From Aldrovandia affinis (taxonomy: Eukaryota > Chordata > Actinopteri > Notacanthiformes > Halosauridae), in contig JAINUG010000033.1 in the NCBI GenBank assembly GCA_029706075.1, forward strand, positions 2,666,001-2,730,000: DNA of 64,000 nt, in the 5' to 3' direction. The position numbers and the translations under genes were made by a program. Each line of letters starts with the position of its first letter. Positions within the stretch are counted from its first letter, which is position 1. The notes below the pieces were generated by a model, which worked only from the letters and a program-made list of their open reading frames with translations, made no database searches and was not told the DNA's origin. This document shows positions 27,005 through 49,295 of this stretch, piece by piece.

Positions 27005-27150
27005 TTACATTTACATTTTACATTTTAAGCATTTAGCAGATGCTCTTATCCAGAGCGACTTACAAGATGTGCATTAATACATGGTAGGAACAATCATAGT
27101 TTGCGCACAAGATCAGTGCAGTAATATAGCGATAGACATCGTTGTAGGCA
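27005..27150 (-). repeat. L2-type tail repeat, minus orientation
   Basis: TTTACATTTTAAGCATTTAGCAGATGC followed by TCTTATCCAGAGCGACTTACA is the inverted L2/UnaL2-type tail with its ATGTAAAT-type terminal repeats. The following GCATTAATACATGGTAGGAAC resembles the body of a longer fish repeat. Confidence 0.65.
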
Positions 27151-27536
27151 GCTGCATACCATAAAAGGTTAGTTATTTTTATTTTTTTATTTGTTCTTTT
27201 TTATTATTTTATTATACATTTATTTTAATATTTTATGTGAGCTTAAGCTTAATATAATACAGAAGCTAACTTGCTTTATAGACCATGCTATCAGCTGTAT
27301 GTGCTGATAGAATTTACACATGCATATAAGCGACGGAACAGGAACCGGGGACGTTTGATAGCCCTGGAACGTTTGTTCATTCCTCCGGCCCACAGCCATT
27401 GCCTTTTAATAGGGCTGTGAACTGTGAGACATGGACACTTCCTGAGTTGAATGGCACCCTGACACATGACACCTAGTGGGCCAGACTCAGCATGGCTCTG
27501 CGCTGGCCGTATGGCCACCCTTTGCGGTGGTGTGAG

Positions 27537-35579
<8,043 letters not shown>

Positions 35580-37300
35580 GGTGTTTGTTCAGTCCCGCCC
35601 TATTTCCAGGGATTAATTAAATTGGCTTGAAAAAGCCAACTTGCTGATATTCATATTATTAAAATAGCTTGAAAACCCCAAATTACTGATTTAGCTTTTT
35701 CTTATTATTATTCCAACTCTATTTTCCCAATGCGTCTCCTCCTACAGTTTTAGAGCTAGGCTCACCAAACTCAGCCAGTAGTCCCTTCAGCTAGTTGGGG
35801 ATTGGGTTGCTATTCAAAGTTGTTTTGATACTCCATATAGCTTTTGAGATATTAATGATTTTATATTTTATAGCCCTGCATACAAGCAGTCTTATCCTAT
35901 CTTTTACACTGAAAATGCCTGCAACCTGTGCTGTTTTTGATTGTAGCAATTGTTCAGATCGTGAAATAATACTTTCTGTGCTAACTGTATCCCCAACATT
36001 CCAATTGCTGACAATCTGGCTAGCTAGTACCGCAACTTTAGCTAAGCTAAAGATTCAAATCAGGCACTGTACAAATTATTGTCTTTTATGAAGCAAACGA
36101 ATGGCTAGCCAGCTAAATGGCTAAATATCTGGATGCAATTAAATATAAAAGGAAATTAAGCTAGCTAACAAAAAAGGAATCGGTATCGCTGTTTTCAGAC
36201 TCTCTGACATTTTGATGGAATAAATGATAGGTACCTAGCTGCAATAACATATCAAAATTCCAATTTCAACAGGATCTAGCTATATCTAACATATACAGTG
36301 AACATTTTAATATACAGGAATAAAATAAGTTTTAATTGAATTGTCATCACCTTATGTTTTAATTTTGCACTATCATACGGTCAATTTTTTAATCCTATAT
36401 TTGCAAGTCAAGCTAGTTTGCTATAGCTATTAGAGGTTGCCAACACAGGTAACATGTTACTGTATGGATTGCTGCTAATGCGGCTATTGCTAGAGGAGTG
36501 CCTAAGTTGGTTGTAATATCTATAGTAATGTCATGGGAGGTCTCTATGTGATAGATCATGTGGAGTACTTAATTTGATCATTTATACCAAACTATGGTGT
36601 GGTCATAACTAGCATACTGAAGAGAAAAGTTTTGGAATTTCCGCACCAGTTGGTAAACTAAGGGCTCGTAATGAAAGAAATGAAATGAAATGGTCAGGTA
36701 TAGCTAGGTAACACTTATGTTTATTTGAAATGGTTAAATAAATGTTCTTTCATATAAGGAGGTACCATGATAATGTTAGCTATTTGCTAATAAGCTAATG
36801 TTAGCTCATTACTAAAAGATTGTGGCTGGCTCTTTTTTACCCTCATGATGTTGAGCAATAGGAGGGCATGACTTCCTTATTTTGCTCAGCTAATGACATA
36901 TTTTTGGTTACATTCTCCTTGATATGTGTAAGAAAAGTGATATACTACATTGGGAATATTGATTAAAAACATCAAACAAATGTTCTTCCTTCCATCAAGT
37001 CAGCAACTATGACTAAATCTGGTAATACTACTACTACAACCACTGCTACTACTAACTCTGCTACAGCTGTTCCTCCTACCGCTACTAGGCTACTACTAAG
37101 ATTATAGTAAAAGGTATCACATACCAATATACTACAGCTACTACAGTATTACACTTTTTTAAGCCAACTAACTTTCTTTTATAGTTAAAATAGCATTTTA
37201 GTCCCCAGTCCCTCTTGAAATATACTTTCAGGCACGTCAGGTACTGCCATGCTTCAGTTATGCAGGGGAGACAATAAATAAAAAATAAAAAATGGACTGT
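35580..37300. other. AT-rich, repeat-like intergenic DNA
   Basis: AGCTAGCTA-type words recur around 36,020-36,800. The text at 35,620-35,800 (AGCTTTTTCTTATTATTATTCC and CCTACAGTTTTAGAGCTAGG) resembles an unclassified fish interspersed repeat. A short (CTA)n-like stretch lies at about 37,020-37,110. No gene. Confidence 0.3.
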
Positions 37301-37741
37301 CCTTTAAAATGGGCTCTGTTTTTGATTGGCCAATACTGTATCTGTGATTGATTAGGACAGTAAGTGAAGCTGTTGCTCATTTGGCTGATATTTTGCCCAG
37401 CTGTGAGGCAGCGCTCTGGCCCAGTCTGAAGTCCTCATGAAGGACACAGATCATACGCGGTTTCAACTGGATGTAAAGGATAATGAATTCAACATGTGTG
37501 CGCCAGATTTTTCCCTCTCTCTCTGTCTCCCTCTCTCACTCTCACTCTCTGCCATGTCATAGGCCGCAAAGTCCACAAACAATGGCGGCTGTCAATAATA
37601 ATTTGAAATTATGGACACGTTCAAAGATGGTTTCCATTTTGAGAGAGAGATTTCTGTGACCTCAGACAGGTGAGCGCTACGGAAGCGACGGCACAAAGGT
37701 GACATTATTGCGAAACGTTTGGATAATTCCGTGCACCAGCG

Positions 37742-37804
37742 TGAGTTCCGATCGTAAACATGTGTGATCGGAACTCAGGTCACTTGCAGGTGAAGCGCGT
37801 GACC
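37742..37804. other. Perfect 12-bp inverted repeat plus second smaller one
   Basis: TGAGTTCCGATC (37,742-37,753) is followed after 12 bases by its exact reverse complement GATCGGAACTCA (37,766-37,777). Directly after it, GGTCAC (37,778-37,783) and GTGACC (37,799-37,804) form another pair. Either a small RNA hairpin or a paired protein-binding site is conceivable. Confidence 0.6.
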
Positions 37805-38059
37805 GCAATGTTTATTGTTACACGGCACATATCTGACATAGTGCACATATTTTGAATATTACTTCCTGTTACAAAGAGGAAGGGGGTTGTTGTGTGAGGT
37901 ACAGTAGGCTGTGCCATGCCTGCCGTTTAAGGGAATCTATGAAGGGAAGGAGGCACGCCCTTCATTTGCTCATTAGAATGCTGAGTCTTGAAAAACACAG
38001 AATAACAATTTGACTTGACTGAGGAAAAAATGGTAATTTCAATATACTAGCTGATGACT

Positions 38060-38200
38060 GTGTGACATAGTGGCCTGGGAGCCAAACATGTGACCAGCAG
38101 GTTATAGGTTCAAATACTACAATAGGTACGATACTAAGTTTGTTCACTTGAGCAAGGTACTATTCTGCAATAAATATCCATTAGTAAAAATGAATACTAT
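38060..38200 (+). mobile_element. tRNA-headed SINE remnant
   Basis: GTGACATAGTGGCCTGGGAG, then CAGGTTATAGGTTCAAATAC (B-box-like GGTTCAAAT), then TTCACTTGAGCAAGGTACTAT. This is the same arrangement as the better preserved SINE at 63,729-63,960, minus a clear tail. Confidence 0.6.
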
Positions 38201-41200
38201 CTTTAATTGACATGTGAACCATGTGAAACTCCTTTGACATGGGTAGCTGAGCTTGTTAAAAAATAATAATAATAACAACAGTAGCCCTGCTCTGGGGGTA
38301 ACAGATAGGAGGCAATGAACAAACAGGGACTGTGAGCTATTGGATGATGAGGGCGATGTCATGCCCCTGCTTCCTGGATATGTGAGTAACTGTTAAATGT
38401 TCGCGTCACGGCGCGGCGGGGTGTGCTGTAAACTACAGCGGAGGGGCCATAACCTGTCTGCTGAGATGTTCGGTGCATGCTGTTTACCAGAGACCTGAGG
38501 TGGAATGTTTGGCCCTGGAGTGTGATATTCCCCTCCACCTGAGAGGCCCCAGCATGCTCATCCAAAGCAGCATGGTGCTGGCCACACCAGAATCATCCGC
38601 CGTTTTAATGCGCCATGTTCAACAGCAACATAAAATGCAGTCATTGGATATTCTACATTAGAATAGGCCATCCAGCCCATCTTGGCTCATCCTTTGCCTA
38701 TATCTAAACAATAAATATATGTTTTTAACAGCACTTAAAACAGAGTAACATAAAATATATATATGCTATTTCACTGTATTTCTTTGGCAGCGACACTTGC
38801 TTTGGCAAGTAAAAAGTCGCTTCAGTTCCTGGTTTCAAGTTGGAAAATCTTTTTTTTGTGATTAAACAGTTTAATCTATGGTTTTAAACATTTACTGGAA
38901 GTTTAACATCAAGCTAGAGAATCGTATGATCCATGCTCAGGAAATGGTAGTGGGTTGGCACTGTAGGTTTCACATCAAATTGCAAGATGATATCAAAATA
39001 CCAGCAGCTCAGCTTCTGTGGTGGTTTGCATATATGGAAACATTAAACTGTTAAAAAATATCTCTGCTTTATCTTGACTAGGGGAATTCCACACAAATAT
39101 CTGTGTGTGCAAACATTGGTATCAATCTCAAAAATCTTTATTACAGTACTTTTTATGATAATTTTAGAATATTAAAATCATGTAAAAATAGTCATTACTA
39201 ATCAGTCTTCATCCCTTAATCAATCACTTTGGTCCAACATTTACAATAAACAATGAACAGGAGGAAATGGATAGAAAAATAAATCTCATCAGTGAAAGAC
39301 CTATGCAAAAACACATTTTTCTGCAAAAATCTCTTAAAAGATATTAAAGAATCTTACTAGCCACAAATGAATGCGAATTGAATCAACACAGGGTACAATT
39401 GGTCACCAAACTGGGAGATAATTATAATAATAATAATAAAAAAATGAATAAATATTGACTACACACAGCAGTGGCATTCAATTTTACCTTTGGCAAGCCA
39501 CAGGGTATGCAGGTTGTCACTCAGCACATAATCACTCATTTAAAGCAGTTGATTAAACAGTTAACTCACCTCACCTGGTTTCTTGGGTCTGAACTGGTTT
39601 GCTGATTTTAAGGTGAAAATAAAAACTAGCCACCCTCTGGCTTTCCAAGGGCAAGAGTGAATGCCAGTGGCATACAGGCATACATGAGTATGGCACCAAA
39701 GAAGAAGGCACATTATTACACTTCTCATAGGGAAGTAAATTCAAACAATGGAAAAATTCTGTCATTAACCATATGGAACATTTATTGTAGTGAATGACAG
39801 ACATTATTATTTGTTTAAAAAAACTAAACAAGGACACATTTTCACTATTTGAACAACTTTCACTGTCACAATATTTAGATGCCTGAAACCGGAAACCAGA
39901 GTACTTGCAACTATACATCCCATATATCCCAAGCGAAAGCAGAGGACGGGGGTAGAGCATTGTTATCTCGCTAAAGTTCAGAGGCAGGTGTGCACCTGGT
40001 ACTGGAGCTAGCTGTGCGTTTCATACTCTGCCACTATGTTCCTTGCCAGCCACAGTGTGTTCGCCGCCTCATTTTCCAAGTGAATACAATCACATTTGTA
40101 ATTTTGTCTGGCTTTAACGTTTGGTTCCTTTGGGTTACTTTCGTGCAACATATCGCAAAGGGGAAGTAGCCGAGAGTTCCTGTTCTTTGTTGTATCAGGT
40201 TTGCGGGCAAAGCTGCTTTGTTTTATGTAAAATTGCAATGCAACCCAGGCATAGATGAGGAATCAGTGCTGACAGCAGGGGCATTAGGAATACGATGCAG
40301 AAAATTCTTGGCCCACACGAGTCCTGTCCACGATGCTCATATGACTGCCGGACTGGCCGCATCCGTGTGGCGGGACCCAGTGCACAGTCTCACATTCACT
40401 GTTGGCTCTTGAAATCACAGAGCCTAACCCTTACCTCTGTAGTTTTACCTCTATTGCCAAGTCTGGATATCAGATTGACTACCACCTAATACTGAAGTCA
40501 GCAGGGGCAGGACATCTCATCTAACCCTAGCCTCACTTGTTAGGCTCATATCTTTTCGGTACTATGAGTCTGACCAGGTCGATGCTCTGATCTGAGATGA
40601 GTCCACCCAACTTCTGGGACATGCCTTGCTAATAAACAAATGGTCAGTTACTTCTGATGAATCATGATCTTGTGTGTAGGTGGGGCTCAAAGTGGAGGCA
40701 GCAATTCAAGCCAACGCAACTATTGGCCTATAACATAATGCTGGTTAAACCTTGCTGGAATCAATCAAATTTAAGGAAACCAGTTGAATTCTCACATCTA
40801 CAGCTGTATTTAAATATTACATGGCACTAGCCCCTACTACTGAAAAAGCACACATCTATAGCTTTGTATGCATATCACACCCTAATCTATACTGCTTCAG
40901 GATACTGCATTCTCAAATCTGGTCTCCCATGGGGCAGTGGCATGTCACAACCTCTTTTTAGCATCTAAACAAGTGACAGATTTGACTTATATACTTTTTC
41001 TAGACCACTCAGGGAACAGTTCCTGGATGTTAAACCGACACTGACCTTTGACCTATCAACAATGGCTAAATGATCCAGCCATACTTACAATAATGGAGCC
41101 TTTGGCCAAACCCATCCGTTGTCTGTGCATTCCATCTTGATGAGCACATGGCCCTCAGTGTCACCTTCTGCGACCTTCTGAGAAAAGGCCTCTTGTGCCT

Positions 41201-43131
41201 CAATGTGACACTGAGCTCCCTAACCAAACACTACCATTCCTGTGCCATGGCCACAAAAGAGACAAACATCAGTATAAACTGCAAGCTTGGTTTATAGTTC
41301 AAAATGTGCCGTCGTTGACACTGCTACCACAAGTCCCATCTTATGCAACTCAGCAGTACTGTGCCCCGAATCTGTGGCGCCAAACTTGCTGATACACAAC
41401 TCTGGAAGGTAATCCACTCCGGTGCTGGCTTTCCTTTTGCAGGAAAGCTCGACATGTAAATAGCTTTGAGAAAAAAGGGAGCATTTATTCAAATCCTGTC
41501 TCGGGTGCTTGCCTCAGAGTGACATCTCAGTGTTACAGTCGATCGCAAACAGGGTCTGGTTCCAGTTCCCAACCCATGAAGGCCGTCTATACACTATATC
41601 TTGAATGTGTTTTTGGGTGTGCCTTTTGCAAATCTAACTTTAGCAAAAAGGTGTGCTCTGACCCCACATTTCTCTTCACACTATCACCAAATGTAATATA
41701 GAGATATTTCCAATGACAACATATTCCACGCCACTTTGGCTACACATATGCGTGCACAGCAAGGGCACAATCTCTAAGGGGTACATAACCATACCAGTAA
41801 CTCTTTTAATTTATTTAGCTTGATTAACAAGCATGTCAATAATTATTAGTTATCTATAACTCAATTCAGTAAGATATCATTTCAAAGTATGGGCTATACT
41901 TACGAGGTAAATCCCTCTGTTGTCTGTATATGGCATTGCACTCAAAGCAAGCAAACACATTTTGGTGCTTACACATTATGCGTAGAACAGATTCAGGGAT
42001 CTTTACATTGTTAATATACCTATATGTCAATTATATATGTGAAAGCTTCCCAGCTCTTTCATACGCTACCTTCAAATATGATGTGGAAAGTTTTCATTTA
42101 ATGTGCATTCAGCACAATATTTCCATAGTGCACAAGATCGAGGTAGTGTAGGATAGATCTGTTTACTGTTCCTCTTAGAATCATAGAATGTGGCTTTTTT
42201 GCAAAGCTAGAATCCAGGATGGATTATTTTCATAGACGCTGTTGAAGTTCTGTGCCCCTGAAGGCTGGTATACACGTGACAGTTCTAGCCCCAATTTATA
42301 TGTTCTAACAGCCATTTGGAGTTTAGCTACACATTTGAAATGATTCCTGTTGACATTCAGTGCATGCTCACTCAAATTATATGTTGGCTTTATTCTGTAG
42401 ATCATGTTGTATGTCAGGTTCTTACCAGCAACAATAATAGCTCTTGCAAGTGACTTTGGGCTCCGTATGAATTTCTAGCAAGCTAGAAACCTTTGCGGGT
42501 ACCTGTTTAGTGTCAGGTTATATGTGCCATAAGGGACTGGTAACAGCCAATGAAAAATAACCAATCAATAATGTAATAATGTGGCAACAAGAAGCAGAGC
42601 TCTCTTATCTGTAAGCTGTTTCCTGTAGCATCACAGCAGGAGGTAGCAAGAGAGTGAAAGAAGAAAGACACAATAGAACCCGGTTAGTGAAAAGCCAAAA
42701 AACACATGCTGGACAGAAGCAGACAATGAGAAATGTATACTTTCTATACTATTGTATACTAGTTTATTGTATCTATCCACAAAAACCTACCACAACAGCA
42801 AAAGCAAGATAAGTGGAAATAAATAGTAGAAATGTAGCAGAAATGGTCAGTGATTTTGTGTGTGGAGTTATGTTCAGTACTTTTTAACTTCTTTATAGGG
42901 CATCCCCATGGACCAATGGGTGGAACTCCATGGCTCAGTTATTGTTGCTGAGTGGTGACATATACTGAGATCAATCTTGTGTGGTTTGGGTCAGCCACTA
43001 CTTCACCGATTTATCAGCAGTCCATTCCTGATACGGGTCAGATTCACTCACAGTGTACTCGCTTATGATTGTCCCAAATCATAACATGTGTGCTAGGCAG
43101 TTTTATAATAGTTTTATGCAAACCGTATATC
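38201..43131. other. spry4-fgf1 intergenic DNA, nothing recognised
   Basis: AT-rich unique-looking sequence with a short (AAT)n near 39,421-39,440. No coding exon, RNA gene or transposon terminus recognised. Confidence 0.35.
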
Positions 43132-43151
43132 TAATAATAATAATAATGATG

Positions 43152-43192
<41 letters not shown>
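43132..43192. repeat. (AAT)n microsatellite
   Basis: About 20 AAT units with one ATGATG interruption. Confidence 0.95.
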
Positions 43193-43193
<1 letters not shown>

Positions 43194-46100
43194 CAAGGTT
43201 TTATTATATTACACAGTAAGGTAAGGACAATTCGAGTAAAAATAATTGTTGTCATCCTAAATGTGCAGGGGGAGAATGTTCCAAGCTTCAGAGGAGCACA
43301 AGCATTTTAGTCCAGTGGAGTGAAGTGGCTTTAATCAGTCTCCACACTGAAAAGGTGTGTTTACTCCACAGCACTGTGAAGAGAGGATTCTGGGACAGCT
43401 CTGTCCTCTGGACCTCCTCCGTCTGTCCAGTGCACCTTGCGCAGGTTCCTCGCTCCTGGTGAGTAAACTGGAAAAATATTAAATAAAAGCTTTTTAATGT
43501 ATTTAATCAAGGGTATGGTAGTGAATTTGGGGAAAATCATTTAGCATTATTTTTTTAGGAAATTCCCCCCAGCCTCTTTCGGGATATAAGCCCTCTTTTG
43601 AACTCCCCTCAGCCTCCTCTTTTGTAATCCTCCACCCATATGAGCTCTTGAGAACAATGTGGACAGAGAGCTGAAATCAGGTGTCTGAAGAAAATGAGAA
43701 CCAGAGACGTTGACGTTAAACCCTCTAAGCCAAGGGTCACCTGGTCAGTTCAGCCGTCTGGCTTAAACTCAAAGCTTTAACCTGGTGGTCAGGTATTCTG
43801 GGGGAAGAAACCTGTCACGCAAGGAGAACCAAATGTACTCACAGTCCACAGGAAGCTGTGCAGAGAATAGAAACGTTTCCTCGGACTAAGACAATGGCCA
43901 ACATCAAAAGCTAGGGGGTATTTAGGCATTCTTGCTAAAGGAGGATAATGGTAGGAACTCCCTCCTCGGTTTTCTGGAAAAGAATGAATCCCAAAAACAG
44001 AACAAGGTCCAGTATCCAGTAAGGCGGACATCTTAAAAACAGAGGGCGCCTCTGTTTGGAAGCCGAGACACTTTTGCCATAAATAGGTCCCTGTTCGGGC
44101 CCTGCCTGTTTGTTTGCTTTAAGAGAGATGTCTGTATCTTGCATTTATTTTCTGCTGGAATGTTTCAAACGGAGAATCACAGGAAGGGGAAGTGGAAGTG
44201 ACCATGACTGAGGGGCGACGAGAGCGACGACCATGCTTCCCAGAAATGTCGCGGCGGGATGTAGCTTCCCTGCGCGAAGGGGATGGATATGATGCAGGCC
44301 CTCTGAATTGAAAAATAGACATTAGTCAGGAGGAAATTAGGTCAAACGAAACACACTCATCATTGCTGCTTTCCTTCCTTCACAAAAGGACAGTTGTCCT
44401 CGGAAGCCACTGTTACCTTCGGATATCACACAACAACAAAAAAACAACAAACGAAAACACGGACGTTTAACTTTTTTTAACCTTTTACCACTATGTTCTC
44501 CATAATTAGAATGTCAAATTGTATTGTATTTGCGTTCATCATTGTAAATTTCAGTAGAGTGTAGACAAGCATGTGCTCTCTTGTGACGTCAGCCATTGCT
44601 GCAGTCCGTTAAGCTCATACAAGTCAGGGGAGGGCACTTCCTTCGGGTGCCAAATTGCCCAGAGGGGGTCGCTGGTGTGCGGAATGAGACACAATGAGGT
44701 CATCCCGCTAACTGAAATCTCTCCCTTCCTGGCTGGCGCTAATTCTGCGCCACCCTGCCAGCCACAGTTGGCACTGACATGGCTCTGTTTCGATAGCAGA
44801 GTGTGGGGCCCCATCTACATAGTAGAACAGTGCTTTAACAGGCTAAGCGCCACACAGCAGCCCCTGGATATTTTAATTTAGATTCCTTTCACGGATGTTG
44901 ATTCAGTACACATGATCCATTATCAGCTCGAAAAAATCTAGGTTCAACCTTATGTCACGGAAAAAAAAAAGGAAAAAAAAACTAAAACGGCGGAAATGAA
45001 ATCTTTGTTGGTCAGCTGAACTCCCTCTCCCTGCCTGCCAAGTGCATTTCTATCAGGAAGCAGAAGTGTGTGGGAGAGAATTAGCCTCGTGAATCAAACC
45101 TGATAGACTTGGTTGACTCAGATCTTGAGAATTCATCCATAAACGGTCACAAGATGCGATATCCTACGATGATACAAAATAACAACAGCAGTCCGTTTGA
45201 GTTCCTGTGTCTTTTTTTGGGATGTGTGTGTTGGGTTTTTTGTTCTTGCGTCATCGCAGTTATCAGATGTGTGAGTGAGCAGGAAGGGCTAGGATGATGT
45301 GGCTGGTGAGGTTCCGGTAAAGATGTTTTTCCTAGGGAGGAGTGTCTAAATGAGGCCCACTCCACTCCACTCCATCCACAGGTTTGTGTGAGAGGCAGGA
45401 ACCTCGCCTCCACTGCAAAGAACCAGACCTCAGCCATGCCAGGCCCTCATGTCATGAGCCATGGGACCTTCTACTCTGCCTTCACTTCAAACACACCATT
45501 GTTATTCATAATCAGCCACCATGATCTTAGGGGGTCTAAGTAAATTGATTAAATCATATATGCATATGAATTTAATTTAATTTAATTTGATTTGATTTGA
45601 TTCATTAATCCCCAGAGGGGATTGATTCCTTGGTTGAATTTTTACTTGTTTAATTTTACTTTTTTACATTTTAATTAATTTCATTTTAATTTCAGAGACA
45701 AATGTAGGAACACAGCCATACTTTGACCTTAACAATTGTACTGCTCACTCTTGTTACGATGAACCTACTATATTCCTCCGTGAATATTTGACTAAAACAG
45801 CTACAAAGACGGAATACTTAAGAGTTTATTTGACAGGAAAGCATGCCACACCATGTATTTGTTTTAAACATCCAGGATCTTGTTCGATGCCTTCAGAATG
45901 TCTGGCTACAAAGACTGTAGCACTCCCAGAGCAGGGCTCGGCCCAGCGACATCGCGAGAGAAGCCTTTTTTCACAAGAGTCCTGTGTTGAAGAATGTGTC
46001 CAAGCAGCACAAATCTTCAATTAAAAACACTGGGATCCAGAGAACTCGTCTTCAAGCCTGCCACAGGCATGCCGTGAAGAATTCTCTGTGCTGTCGCTCT

Positions 46101-46207
46101 ACCGCCAGAGCTATGGGGGGACCCCTGCACCACCACCACCACCACCCATTTCGTTTGTACATGCTCCTGCTTCTGCAGTAACGCCGATTTTTGAGACAAG
46201 TATTTAA
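43193..46207. other. spry4-fgf1 intergenic DNA
   Basis: No exon recognised. A pentameric TTTAA/TTTGA run lies at about 45,570-45,602, followed by ATTAATCCCCAGAGGGGATTGATTCC split around a CCCC/GGGG palindrome, a motif common in fish interspersed repeats. Confidence 0.3.
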
Positions 46208-46236
46208 ATAGATAGATAGATAGATAGATAGATAGG
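46208..46236. repeat. (GATA)n microsatellite
   Basis: Seven GATA units. Confidence 0.93.
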
Positions 46237-46694
46237 GGCATTTATTTGCAGATCAACTGGTTGGAATGTATCCTGTATTCTATCCTAAGTGGTGCAAATG
46301 TATCAATATTCATGACCCCCTCCACCAACTCCCCCTGCCCAACTCCTCCATGCTATGACTGTGGGGGGTTCTAAGTTTTTGGGTGAAGGGTAGTGGGCAC
46401 AACAACATCCTCAGGGAGCAGGTGAGCGATGGAGGGTTGGGGGGTGTCTGTGTGCAGAGACAGACAGGAAGAAAGATGTGAGGTGCGTGGGTGGGGTGGG
46501 GTGGGGGGTCAGAGGAGTGTTTGTGCAATTTGCAGTGGATTTGTCATTTGCTGTGACAGGAGTCTGTCAAAGTGTTTTATAGTGGTAGGTCTTGGCTGCA
46601 GTTTGGTTTGGAGCCCCAAAGGAAGTTATTGCTTGTTGAGTTTATGGAGAATAGCTCCCTTCCTGCTCCCATGGCCCTGAGGCCAATGGCCGGG

Positions 46695-46699
<5 letters not shown>

Positions 46700-46732
<33 letters not shown>

Positions 46733-46738
46733 GGGGGG
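46700..46738. repeat. (GT)n microsatellite with G tract
   Basis: About 15 GT units running into a G9 tract. Confidence 0.93.
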
Positions 46739-49295
46739 TTATTTGCACTGGGACAAATGGCTCTCCAATCCCACTAAGAAAATTCCAGCGGATGTGTGAC
46801 AGATCGTCCCTGCTTCCTGCTGCAGGCGCTGTCTGCCGATTCCACACTGGGTGTCCGGCCAAGTGAGCTGGGATGGTCAACAGCGAGAAACACTACAGCC
46901 TCTATACCTGCCCACCATTACTTCCTCAATCACTCCCTGTACTTTATTATATTCCCTCGTGGGGGATTAATGACTCTTCCAGTTGCACAGCATTGCTTTC
47001 CATTTTGTTCATAAGTTACTAGAGGCTGATGCCTTCTTATTTGAGACAGTTTACGGGTGTAAAGGGTCGTTGTTTGTTATTTGTTCTTTGGAGGCCTCCG
47101 GAAAAAAAAAGACATCTCAATGTGCCTTGGGCCTGGATATGAAAAGATCACACGCACGTTCAAAGCGATTGCTCCCCCATCTGGCTTATGGTTTGAGCTC
47201 TGATAGTTTTCTCAGGTCCACTCGGGAGATGCGTGGGTGCTGACAGGGACCGGGAGGGAAGTAGGTTCTAGAAAGAAAACCCAAAGTCAACTGCGCTGGA
47301 GTCGTGCTTAACTGCAGAGCACCGCTAATTCAATTACCAATGGAGGGAAGGGATTTGGGGGGGCTTTTGGCTCATGGCGACATCTCGGAAATACAGCTGG
47401 TCCTGATGTCCCCCTGCTAGACCCACGGGTGCAGAAGCGCAGGCATTTCGGAAAGGATTCTCTGCAAGTGAGGAACCGTCTTCTCACTCTTCAAGGGGAG
47501 AGGAGTGTGTTTCAAGAGTTTGAGCATGCTTGCTCGTTCCGTCCAAACAGAACATCTCAGTCCAATGCCTGACACACCTACACATCTGAAGGACCCTCAG
47601 AAGAAACAAAAAAATAAATCATAAGCGCAGTTTGAAGAAGCACATTTCTGATCATCTACTTCTGAAATAGATAAACCATCCCTAAAAGAGAGCACTCATC
47701 GTGGAGTGAAAAATGTTGAGAAAAGATGATTTCTCATTACCCCACACTAGGTAAAAGTGTGACCAATATTTCAATTTGTTAATTGAGGTAGACTTTGGTT
47801 CTGGGGTATTTCAGTATTTATACTTATAGAGACTGCTTGCCTTATATGCGCTCACGGTTAGATAAATACAGCTTTTATTACTTGGGACTTAACAGGACTT
47901 CCTCTCAACGAGTCTCCTTACTTGAGAGATTTATGTGACGGCTCAATGACCGGCCTGTTAATTACTTAAACAGGTGCACATCCCATCATCCTGATCAGAG
48001 AGCGCAAAGGATATCATCCAGGGCTGCCAGTATTCCCACTGGCCAGTCACCAGGAGCACCGAGAGCTCATCTGCATTTTTCGAAAATTCAACCCATATCC
48101 CAAACCCCCTCCCCCTGCAAACAGCTTTCAATTAGATTACCCATCGCGCGTACCTATTTGCATCGGTGTTGCCATGTTCTAAGATAACATCATATGTGTA
48201 GTTGCTGTTGTCAAGGGTAACGGATGAGTGGGTGGATGTTTTTTGGATTCATTTTGCGTAGTTATTTGAGCTTGCCAAGCAAAGGTGTAAGGATTATCAA
48301 AATGTGGTCTGGGGTAGTCGAATTCAAGTTAACAACAAATTTAGAATCAGAGCATCATGTTTGTACACATTACAGTGGTTGTTTATTTTTTAGTGTGGAG
48401 GGGCTGCTCAAGAAGTACCACACAATTAAAAGGGGTTCTTTTAGTAAAGAAAGGAAAGAGGTAAATGCTAAACTGAAATGTTGTTGGAGAAGGTGCAATG
48501 CTTCCCCCTTGTGGTAATAGGTAATTCTGCCGATGTAAATTTAAATGTACACGTGCATGTACAGTATGCACAAATGTATGAGAGAACAAATGCAGCTGCA
48601 ACACAAAGAAGTTGTGAAAATATAATCAATAGCAAAAAATTGTTGATTGAGACAGCATAGTTATGTACAATGTCGCAGACAATGACAATTACTTTAATTC
48701 AAAAAGAGAAATACAAAAATAGTGATGGGACTCAAACAGGAATACATTTTCATACAGCTCTATTATAACCTGAAATTCATTACCATAAATAGAATAGATG
48801 TTTAGTTAAAAAACAAACATGATATTATATTAAATTATTAACAAGTGCATTGAAAATAAATGCAGAATGATTGTATACACATTCCTTGACTATTCCCTCT
48901 GAACAAGGTTAGTGTGTTACCTCAGCACTATATGATGCTAAATAAGTTAGTTAACTCAATATATTTTATACAATTGAGAACATATGTTCTGTCTATAATT
49001 CAATGATTAACAATGAACCACTCATTAAAAATAAAGCTTAGTCAGTGGTCAGTGAAGCTTTTTACCATAATATAGTGAGGCTTACATTTTACAGTATGGA
49101 GTTCATAAATACTGAGGGAAACTCTGTGGACATTTCTGTGGATTGCAGGTTGTGTGCTCCATTTAACATTGCATAATATACCTTTAATAATTATTGATGT
49201 CCGGTTAGCAATTATTGATATCCCTTCAACATTGCTTGATGATGCTTTGCTCTCTAATTTGGTCTCATTCAGTGGGCTCCGCTTCATTCATTTAT
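46739..49295 (-). other. fgf1: fgf1 3' flank, including 3' UTR (end unresolved)
   Basis: Directly downstream of the fgf1 stop on the minus strand. A minus-strand AATAAA overlaps the stop codon itself (49,291-49,296) and is probably too close to be the main signal. Another is at 48,382-48,387. The segment 47,920-48,170 is non-repetitive and could be a conserved element. No other gene. Confidence 0.4.

Noticed and set aside
43313..43470. Possible small exon ending in CTCCTGGTGAGT
   Set aside because: A donor-like GTGAGT follows, but no reading frame with a known domain and no matching acceptor were found.
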